Origin: an uncultured Clostridia bacterium
GTDB taxonomy: Bacteria > Bacillota > Clostridia > RGIG6154
DNA length: 10,592 bases
Reading direction: 5' to 3'
NCBI GenBank assembly: GCA_934446135.1
Contig: CAKSDT010000061.1
Location: 1 to 10,592 of the forward strand
Shown: one piece after another, positions 4,803-10,592 of the stretch
Layout of the letters: the number at the start of each line of letters is the position of its first letter
How positions within the stretch are numbered: position 1 is the first letter of the stretch
Program-made: the position numbers and the translations under genes
The notes under the pieces: generated by a model
What the model was told of the DNA's origin: nothing
The model's input: the letters and a program-made list of their open reading frames with translations, nothing else
Database searches by the model: none

Positions 4803-7800
4803 TTATTTTATTAGCGGTCTGATGTATGGCTTTAAGGTGTCAAGACTTTCCCAAAGCATTGTCTTTAAAACTTTTGACGCTGCATTGTGAACAAGGTCGA
4901 ATGTAAACCGTGTTACAGACTCTGTAAATGTTCCGGTCTTAACATCAGATGAGTTAACGAAATACTGGTTTTCATCGTATTCAGCACCGATTACAGCATA
5001 AGAAGCCTTGTCAGTCAAATTGCTTGCAATGTCAATAATCATCTGATATGCACCCTCAGCAAGATCTGCAAAATTTGCAACTTTGCTTCCGTTTTGCATA
5101 AGCGAATAATTAAGGAAGTAAAGCGGCTTCGGAACTGTAATATCATAATCACCGTAAGGAGATCCTGTCATCGAAACTCTTAAGTAAACATCGCCTGTAT
5201 TGTACTTTCCGTAAATTGATGCGTCAATCACAACATCACTGTTTTCATCAACTGTAAGATTTGCAATTGCACTCTGTCCGGCCATAAGTTTTGCTGTAAG
5301 TGTGCCTGTTCCGACTGTTGTGATGTGGGCAATAATCTTACTTGGTGTAACTGTCGGGAATGTTACGCTCTCAATTTTTGTAACAGTGCTGAGTTTTTGT
5401 CTGATTACTGCAAGTTTTGACATATAACTGCTGTCTAAAATTTGAGTTGCATCAAAAAATTCTTCTGCTCTTTCTGCTGCCGAATCATATGTGTTTACAA
5501 TTGCCTGTGCATAAATAATGTTTGAAGTGTTGAGTTCAGAAGTAATCGAACTGTAATTTGCATCGATTGCAGTCTTAAGCACTGCACCTACTTCTGAAAG
5601 CGGATATTCAATACCTGCTATGGAATATACTGCAGAGTTGTGCGATGAAAGACCCAATCCTGTCAAAACTTTGCCCTGATTTTCGGTGTCAAAAATTTTG
5701 GTTGTATAGTAACCTCTCTGATTTCCGTTTGAAGAAGATTCAAACATAGGAGTTGTATTTGCACCCAATGTGTCCGCTCTGAAAGTTCCGTTGTTTGTGT
5801 AACCGTGGCCTTTCTGGGTTTCTGTTGTTCCGTCTGCAAATTTTGCAATCATTGTACCTGAATGTGTTGCACCTGTTGCGTCAACACTTCCTTTGTACCA
5901 CATTGCACCGATACCTTTGTAGAACTTGTAGTCGCTGTCTGCAAGGTCAACTGCTTTCGGATTTGAAACATAGGTGTTTACAATCGCAATTGAGTCTTTT
6001 GCAGATTTTTCAAGACCTGTAAAGAGTCCTGCAGTTTTAAAGTAAATTCCGTTGTTTAATTTGTAAGCCGTTCCCATAAGAGATGTAATCACGCTTGAAT
6101 CAAACGGATAGTTTTGAGTTCCGGCAGGTTTTTGTGTAGCATCGTTTGAAGCACCCGGTGCAAGATAATCGCTGTCTATAACCTTTGAAAGGTCAAAACC
6201 TGTCGCAAACGGATAATCCGCAATGCTTTCAATTGCAGTTATTGTAAATGTTTCGGTTACACTCATATAACCTGCACATGAAAGTACAACTTTAACAGAG
6301 TGTTCGCCAACTGTTGAAAGCGATGTGATTTCAGCGTTGTTTTCATAGAATTTAACAGAATATCCCGAAGGAAGTGTGCCTGTAAATTCGAGAAGTGCGT
6401 CAGCACTGAGTGTCTGTCCTACAGGAATCATAGCCTTTTTAAGTGCTATTGTAACATTCATATCTTCAGGAGCAATTTCAGTATACTTGTTCTGAAGGTC
6501 TTCTGAAAGTTTTGATATTATATTGTATCCCGTGCCAACTCTTGCATTTGCCGAAGCAACTGTGTTTTTAAGGGTTATTACAGAGTCGGTAATGTCTTCT
6601 GAATCTTTCTTGGAATACAAATCGTTAATTACTGCCGGCAATACTGTGTTTTTCAAATCGTTAAGAGAATACTCAATACCGATAACCGAGAAAATTCCCG
6701 AGTTGTGCGAGTTAAATTCAAAACCTTTAATGGACTTATATCCGTTTGTTACATCAACATCGCCTTTTGAAATATAAATAACATTAGAACCGGCAGAAAT
6801 GTTTGTTGCACCTGCTGCAAGAGCGTCAGGAGCCTTATTTCCGTAATAACTGTAACCGTGTCTTGTCTGAGTCTGTGTTGTATTATCGTTAAATGTGATT
6901 ACAACATTGCCTTTGTGGTTTGCAGGCTCATCTGTTCCGGATTCAACCGAACCTTTCGGCCAGATTGTGCCGATTTGTTTATAGAATTTGTTTTCAGCCG
7001 CAGAAAGTGTGTATTTCTTTCCTGTACCCAAATTAACGGTATTGCCTGTAAGTCTTATTGTATCGTCAGATGTATCGCTGTAACCTCTGATTAAGTTTTG
7101 GGTCTTGTAGATTACACCGTCAATTTCTTTTTCATCTGCTGCAAAAATATTTGAAACATCAGAAGTGTTGTAGTTATATGTGTTTGAACCGCCCGACGGG
7201 TTTATTGAATCTTTGTCCAAAAGCGAAGAAATATCAAACGCAGCACCGTACGGCTTGTCTGCATAATATTCCGCTCTCATATCAGCCTCAAGCGTATTTA
7301 TTATGCCATAGTTAAGATTTGCTGTTGTATATCCTCTTGAAACGGCAGAATTAACAGTTTTTACTATTGCATAGTAAATTGTTTTAGCGTTGTCTGTAAG
7401 TCCGTTTGTATTGTACTCTGTTTCAAGTTCTGCAAGTCTTGCATTCAAAACTGCGTCAAGTTCATTAAATGAATATTCGATTTCATAAATTGCTGCAATG
7501 TCCGCAAAAACAAAAGCGTGAACTGTAAGGTCGCCGTCGCCCACTCCGTTTATGTTTTTATAGTTTGCTCTTGCTGCCGCATCCGTGTTTCCCGAAGTAT
7601 GAACCGAGAAAAGTGTCGCAGGCTTTGAAGAGTCTGCCAAAACATCTGTATAATTCAGGTTGAAAGCAGTTGAAGAACCTGCCTGTGTTCCTGTAAGAAG
7701 CAGATTTGTGGTTGAAGCGACATCAAATGTCGGAATTGATTGACAGTTATCATCAGAAGACTTGCTTCCGTCAGCATAACCAATAATAGCACCTGCACCT

Positions 7801-8321
7801 TTATTGTTAGGCGAATGTGAAACCATTACGAGCGAAACGCCTTTTATGTATTTTCCCGAAAGGTCAAATGTTTTTGTACCTTCGGTTGCACTGTAGGGTT
7901 CCATTCTCATTACATCTTTGTAATTAGAGTTGCTGCCCTGTTCCAATGTCGGTAAAAGTCCGTCTGCCTGATAAAATTTTCCGCCTGCCAAAAGTACATT
8001 GTTTCCTTTTCCGTCAGCAGTTTTAGCAGCGTCAAGTGCGTCAGTCATAGAATTAAGCGATGCTGCCTTAACATTGTTATGAGGCGTTTTTGAAGACGCA
8101 CCCGAATTGTCTGTAATAAACAGTTTGTCTGCTTTTAATCCTCCGGAAGCCATACCGGATCCGATTTTTGAATTTGAAATGTCAACCAAAGACGCATAAG
8201 GCGTTGTGCTGTAATCAACCGTGCCTTCTGCACCTGCAGTCATCGGCACAATTGCAACGGTTGACAAAACCATAGAAAGTACCAATGCGAAATTCAAAAA
8301 TTTCAATGCGGTTTTTTTCAT
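4803..8321 (-). CDS. Large secreted protein built of three related modules, function unknown
   Basis: This is a 1172-aa exported protein that I cannot name. A signal peptide covers about residues 1-31 (MKKTALKF..., ending AGA). Three related modules follow, at about 36-350, 355-615 and 702-975. Landmarks recurring in them: (A/T)xFD(I/L)S at the start, FYKxIGxxWxKGSV (446-459, 800-813), TTxTQxxHGY (481-490, 832-841), SHN(S) followed by I(E)GIEY(S/P)L (538-552, 893-907; weaker at 168 and 279-284), then a helical tail. Module 1 is the most divergent. Residues 620-700 look like an Ig-like domain. The C-terminal ~190 residues are beta-rich and end in KTMLWESLDTLKPYI, like a motif in the SGNH hydrolase next door. 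There is no LPxTG, SLH or dockerin, so how it attaches, if at all, is not visible. A carbohydrate-binding or adhesin role is inference only. The ATG at 8321 has AAGGGGT 9 bases upstream. Confidence 0.85.
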   Translation of the reverse strand: MKKTALKFLNFALVLSMVLSTVAIVPMTAGAEGTVDYSTTPYASLVDISNSKIGSGMASGGLKADKLFITDNSGASSKTPHNNVKAASLNSMTDALDAAKTADGKGNNVLLAGGKFYQADGLLPTLEQGSNSNYKDVMRMEPYSATEGTKTFDLSGKYIKGVSLVMVSHSPNNKGAGAIIGYADGSKSSDDNCQSIPTFDVASTTNLLLTGTQAGSSTAFNLNYTDVLADSSKPATLFSVHTSGNTDAAARANYKNINGVGDGDLTVHAFVFADIAAIYEIEYSFNELDAVLNARLAELETEYNTNGLTDNAKTIYYAIVKTVNSAVSRGYTTANLNYGIINTLEADMRAEYYADKPYGAAFDISSLLDKDSINPSGGSNTYNYNTSDVSNIFAADEKEIDGVIYKTQNLIRGYSDTSDDTIRLTGNTVNLGTGKKYTLSAAENKFYKQIGTIWPKGSVESGTDEPANHKGNVVITFNDNTTQTQTRHGYSYYGNKAPDALAAGATNISAGSNVIYISKGDVDVTNGYKSIKGFEFNSHNSGIFSVIGIEYSLNDLKNTVLPAVINDLYSKKDSEDITDSVITLKNTVASANARVGTGYNIISKLSEDLQNKYTEIAPEDMNVTIALKKAMIPVGQTLSADALLEFTGTLPSGYSVKFYENNAEITSLSTVGEHSVKVVLSCAGYMSVTETFTITAIESIADYPFATGFDLSKVIDSDYLAPGASNDATQKPAGTQNYPFDSSVITSLMGTAYKLNNGIYFKTAGLFTGLEKSAKDSIAIVNTYVSNPKAVDLADSDYKFYKGIGAMWYKGSVDATGATHSGTMIAKFADGTTETQKGHGYTNNGTFRADTLGANTTPMFESSSNGNQRGYYTTKIFDTENQGKVLTGLGLSSHNSAVYSIAGIEYPLSEVGAVLKTAIDANYSSITSELNTSNIIYAQAIVNTYDSAAERAEEFFDATQILDSSYMSKLAVIRQKLSTVTKIESVTFPTVTPSKIIAHITTVGTGTLTAKLMAGQSAIANLTVDENSDVVIDASIYGKYNTGDVYLRVSMTGSPYGDYDITVPKPLYFLNYSLMQNGSKVANFADLAEGAYQMIIDIASNLTDKASYAVIGAEYDENQYFVNSSDVKTGTFTESVTRFTFDLVHNAASKVLKTMLWESLDTLKPYIRPLIK

Positions 8322-8486
8322 AATAAATTTACCCCTTTTCCCCTTTAAAGTCCCCTTAAACTATAAAAGGTTATTTTTTACTTCAAAACGCAGATTTTAG
8401 TCCGCAAAATTTAATATTTTTTTGATTATGTCTTATCTTTAGTGAATGTAAAGAAAGTTCTGTAAAGAATACTCTCCTTATACTAA

Positions 8487-8515
8487 AGTATAAACTTTAT
8501 CGCAATTTTTTTCAA
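8487..8515 (-). promoter_or_regulatory. Promoter of the 1172-aa protein gene
   Basis: TTGAAA (8510-8515), 17 bases, then TATACT (8487-8492) on the minus strand. The -10 lies in an inverted repeat TTATACT-AA-AGTATAA (8478-8493), so a rightward TATACT is also present, though without a clear -35. The predicted start near 8480 gives a leader of about 160 nt. Confidence 0.6.
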
Positions 8516-8519
8516 TTAT

Positions 8520-8553
8520 TCAAAATTGCTATTTTTATATATCAATTTTGACT
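8520..8553 (+). promoter_or_regulatory. Inverted repeat overlapping a possible HPr -35
   Basis: TCAAAATTG (8520-8528) and CAATTTTGA (8543-8551) are perfect inverted copies. The right arm overlaps TTGACT (8548-8553), the best rightward -35. The matching -10 (TATTTT at 8569) is at a poor 15-base spacing, so the promoter call is weak. Confidence 0.35.
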
Positions 8554-8688
8554 TTTTAAGCCGGATTGTATTTTTTTTAAGATTTTTTACACCAAAACCA
8601 CAATATGTGGATACCAAAAAACCGAATATTTTTCAAAAATGGGGGAATAATATCCTTAAAACATCAAATAAAGGAGTTTTTTTGTAAT

Positions 8689-8946
8689 ATGACAAAAACA
8701 GACTGCAAAATTAATCTAAAAGAAGGTCTTCACGCAAGACCGGCTTCAACTCTTTCAAAAATCGCAACAGGTTTTGAAAGCAAAATCATAATAACCCACA
8801 AAGGAACAGATTTCGAGGCAAAAAGCATCCTTATGCTTATGAGTATGGGTGCCGATAAAGGCGATATAGTAACAATAACCGCCGACGGCTCAGACGAAAA
8901 AGAGGCAACAGACAAAATCAAAGAATTCCTGACATCGGACAATTAA
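8689..8946 (+). CDS. ptsH: HPr family phosphocarrier protein
   Basis: This is an 85-aa HPr, the usual length. HPr takes phosphate from enzyme I on His15 and passes it to EIIA domains of sugar PTS transporters. In Bacillota, HPr kinase also phosphorylates Ser46 for carbon catabolite control. Both sites are present at exactly the expected positions: GLHARPAS with His15, and AKSILMLMSMG with Ser46. The hydrophobic segment after Ser46 differs from the common SIMGVMSLG (M instead of G at 49). The ATG at 8689 is the only sensible start; a longer frame from 8605 has no ribosome site and would add a non-HPr extension. AAGGAG (8671-8676) is 12 bases upstream, longer than usual, with a T run between. 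No ptsI or other PTS gene is adjacent, so the ptsH symbol reflects the family; an accessory HPr is possible. Confidence 0.92.
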   Translation: MTKTDCKINLKEGLHARPASTLSKIATGFESKIIITHKGTDFEAKSILMLMSMGADKGDIVTITADGSDEKEATDKIKEFLTSDN

Positions 8947-8949
8947 AAC

Positions 8950-8976
8950 TTTATATAATTTTTATCATTATATAAA
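8950..8976 (+). terminator. AT-only hairpin after HPr
   Basis: TTTATATAAT (8950-8959) and ATTATATAAA (8967-8976) can form a 10-bp stem a few bases past the HPr stop. It contains only A-T pairs and has no proper U tract, so its activity as a terminator is doubtful. A third TATATAAAA copy lies at 8984-8992. Confidence 0.3.
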
Positions 8977-9042
8977 ATTAACACTATATAAAAATCGAAT
9001 ACCATTTTAATAGGTAGAAACTAATGCCAATACCGTATCTTC

Positions 9043-9103
9043 TTGACTTTCTCCCCTTTTTGTGATATATTCATAGTTGAAACTTAGGTAAATTTTTACC
9101 TAA
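9043..9103 (+). promoter_or_regulatory. Promoter and palindromic operator candidate for ATPase copy 2
   Basis: TTGACT (9043-9048), 17 bases, then TATATT (9066-9071) preceded by TGA as an extended -10; predicted start about 9076-9078. A 9-bp-arm palindrome TTAGGTAAA-TT-TTTACCTAA (9084-9103) begins 6-8 bases downstream. A lone TAGGTA half-site lies at 9011-9016, upstream of the -35. Confidence 0.65.
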
Positions 9104-9127
9104 CTTTTAACTCAAGGGGTGAAAACT

Positions 9128-10417
9128 ATGCTTAATACAATAAAAAGAGATTTTTATTTGAATCAATTGATAAACAAGATGGGAAACGGTGCTGTCAAGG
9201 TGATAACAGGAATCAGGCGGTGCGGCAAAAGTTTTCTGCTTTTTAATCTTTTTTATGATTATCTTTTAAAAAGCGGTATAAACGAAGACCAAATCATAAC
9301 TCTTGCTCTTGATGATGACAAGTTCTTATCTTACAGAGAACCTGAAAAACTGTCGGAATATATACGCTCTAAAATAATAAATTCGGATATGTATTATGTC
9401 CTTATCGATGAAGTTCAATATGCAATTTCCAAAAGTGAACTTACTAATCCCGATGAAGTGAAACTTTACAATGTTTTAAACGGGCTTATGAAACTTAACA
9501 ATGTTGATATTTTTGTTACCGGAAGTAATTCCAAAATGCTTACAAAAGATATCTTGACGGCTTTCAGGGGCAGAGGTGATGAAATCCGTGTTTTTCCAAT
9601 CACTTTTAAGGAGTTTTATGTCTTTAAAGGCGGTGATAAAGCCGAACTTTACGAGGAATATGCCCTGTATGGAGGTATGCCTGCCGTCCTTTCAAGAAAT
9701 TCTGAACAGGAAAAAATCAAATACCTGTCAAACCTTTTCACTGAAGTTTATTTTAAAGATATTATTGAAAGATACGATATTGAACTTCCCGAAGTATTAG
9801 AAAACATTACCGACTGTCTTTGCTCATCGGTCGGCTCTCTCACTAACCCCGCAAAAATTTCTAAAACTCTGCTTTCTGTCAATAATATAAAGGTTTCAAG
9901 CACGACTGTCGCTAAATATATTAATTATTTGACAGAATCTTTTCTGTTAAGCGAGGCTAAACGCTACGATGTTAAGGGAAAAAAATATTTTGAATATCCT
10001 TTCAAATACTATGCAACCGATATAGGCCTCAGAAATGCAAGACTCAATTTCAGACAACAGGAAGAAACTCATATTATGGAAAATATAATCTATAATGAAC
10101 TTTTGTCAAGAGGCTTTATTGTAGATGTCGGAGTTGTCGATTTTACCGAAAAAGTTGATTCTAAACTCAAAAAAAGACAATGTGAAATTGATTTCGTGGT
10201 GAACTTAGGCTCCAAAAGATTTTATATTCAGTCGGCCTTAAGCGTTTCCGACCCCGTAAAACTTGAAACTGAAGTCAGACCTTTTAAACTTACCGGCGAT
10301 TTCTTCAAGAAAATAATCATAACCAAGTCAAATTCCAAACCTTGGTACGACGATTACGGAATTCTGCATTTGGGGTTGTATGATTTTCTCTTAAACCCCG
10401 AGTCGCTGCTTAGTTAA
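9128..10417 (+). CDS. AAA ATPase with C-terminal DUF4143 domain (copy 2)
   Basis: This is a 429-aa paralogue of the protein at 138-1436, with the same domain order and roughly half the residues identical by eye. Walker A GIRRCGKS is at 28-35, Walker B LIDE at 92-95, TGSNS at 131-135, FRGRG at 146-150, a winged-helix-like stretch at about 220-285, and the PD-(D/E)XK-like remnant E353-I-D355 with FYIQSA at 365-370, again lacking ExK. Near-identical blocks are SVGSLTN, RYDVKG, DIGLRNARL and HIMENIIYNEL. I chose the ATG at 9128 because AAGGGGTG lies 6 bases upstream; a GTG at 9119 would overlap that site. The gene stands alone, with its own promoter and no clear terminator before the 35-bp repeats that follow. 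Family members are poorly characterised; DNA- or protein-remodelling roles are only guesses. Confidence 0.9.
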   Translation: MLNTIKRDFYLNQLINKMGNGAVKVITGIRRCGKSFLLFNLFYDYLLKSGINEDQIITLALDDDKFLSYREPEKLSEYIRSKIINSDMYYVLIDEVQYAISKSELTNPDEVKLYNVLNGLMKLNNVDIFVTGSNSKMLTKDILTAFRGRGDEIRVFPITFKEFYVFKGGDKAELYEEYALYGGMPAVLSRNSEQEKIKYLSNLFTEVYFKDIIERYDIELPEVLENITDCLCSSVGSLTNPAKISKTLLSVNNIKVSSTTVAKYINYLTESFLLSEAKRYDVKGKKYFEYPFKYYATDIGLRNARLNFRQQEETHIMENIIYNELLSRGFIVDVGVVDFTEKVDSKLKKRQCEIDFVVNLGSKRFYIQSALSVSDPVKLETEVRPFKLTGDFFKKIIITKSNSKPWYDDYGILHLGLYDFLLNPESLLS

Positions 10418-10460
10418 AACTAAAATTCAAAGGCTCCGTTAACATCTGCAAAATTGCAAG

Positions 10461-10592
10461 ACTGCAGACTCTGTCCGCATCTATAAAACCGTAAAACCGT
10501 GGGCTTTGCCCACACCTATAAAACCATAAAACCGTGGGCTTTGCCCACACCTATAAAACCATAAAACCGTGGGCTTTGCCCACACCTATAAA
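10461..10592. repeat. 35-bp tandem repeat array, open at the window end
   Basis: The unit begins ACCGTGGGCTTTGCCCACAC and continues CTATAAAACCATAAA. Clean copies start at 10496, 10531 and 10566 (the last cut off by the window end). A degenerate copy at 10461-10495 differs at 9 of 35 positions, all transitions, and a still more worn copy is visible at about 10431-10460. Each unit contains a GTGGGC-TTT-GCCCAC hairpin. There are no unique spacers. It lies just past the ATPase copy 2 stop codon. Confidence 0.9.

Larger units (their letters stand above)
8322..8688. other. Divergent intergenic control region between the 1172-aa gene and HPr
   Basis: These 367 bases hold no ORF that I would call. 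They contain the leftward promoter (8487-8515), a ~160-nt leader of the 1172-aa gene with only a weak hairpin (TGCGGA/TCTGCG, 8391-8405), a 9-bp inverted repeat at 8520-8551, and a small palindrome CCACA-ATA-TGTGG at 8598-8610. Confidence 0.6.

Noticed and set aside
8605..8688. N-terminal extension of HPr from an ATG at 8605
   Set aside because: It has no ribosome site, has AT-rich non-coding character, and HPr numbering (His15, Ser46) fits the ATG at 8689 exactly.
9119..9127. GTG start for ATPase copy 2 at 9119
   Set aside because: It overlaps the AAGGGGTG ribosome site, which is properly spaced for the ATG at 9128.
10461..10592. CRISPR array
   Set aside because: The 35-bp units follow one another directly with no unique spacers and no cas genes nearby.

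Overview
AT-rich window, most likely from a Clostridia-type Bacillota genome. The reasons are the low GC content, strong GGAGG/AAGGGG ribosome binding sites, MKK-type signal peptides, U-rich intrinsic terminators, and an HPr carrying both His15 and the Gram-positive regulatory Ser46. No tRNA, rRNA, transposase, integrase or CRISPR array was seen.

Layout. At the left is an AAA ATPase of the AAA_14/DUF4143 type (minus strand, 138-1436), bracketed by two diverged copies of a 42-bp hairpin repeat. Next is a 97-aa acidic hypothetical protein (minus, 1608-1901). Upstream of it lie three tandem ~240-bp units (about 1935-2626). Each unit has its own -35/extended -10 promoter, a ~178-nt structured RNA on the minus strand and an intrinsic terminator. 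The stems differ in sequence between copies but stay paired, so I call these three paralogous non-coding RNA genes. They are the most notable content here. A 34-bp inverted repeat (33/34 identical) sits at 37-70 and 2665-2698, so it encloses the ATPase, the small gene and the RNA array.

The centre holds two secreted-protein genes on the minus strand: a 628-aa SGNH/GDSL-type hydrolase (2810-4696) and a 1172-aa multi-module surface or secreted protein (4803-8321). Each has a signal peptide and a downstream terminator, and they share a clostridial-type W-x-S/D-L-x-x-L-x-P segment. A 367-bp divergent control region (8322-8688) separates the large gene from an orphan HPr gene (plus, 8689-8946).

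At the right is a second AAA_14/DUF4143 ATPase (plus, 9128-10417), roughly half identical to the first by eye. It is followed by a 35-bp tandem repeat array running off the window end. Both ATPases have a near-consensus promoter with a palindrome just downstream of the predicted transcription start, but the two palindromes differ, suggesting parallel regulation by different DNA-binding factors. The secreted pair and HPr look like resident genes. The left ATPase, small gene and RNA array look like an accessory island.
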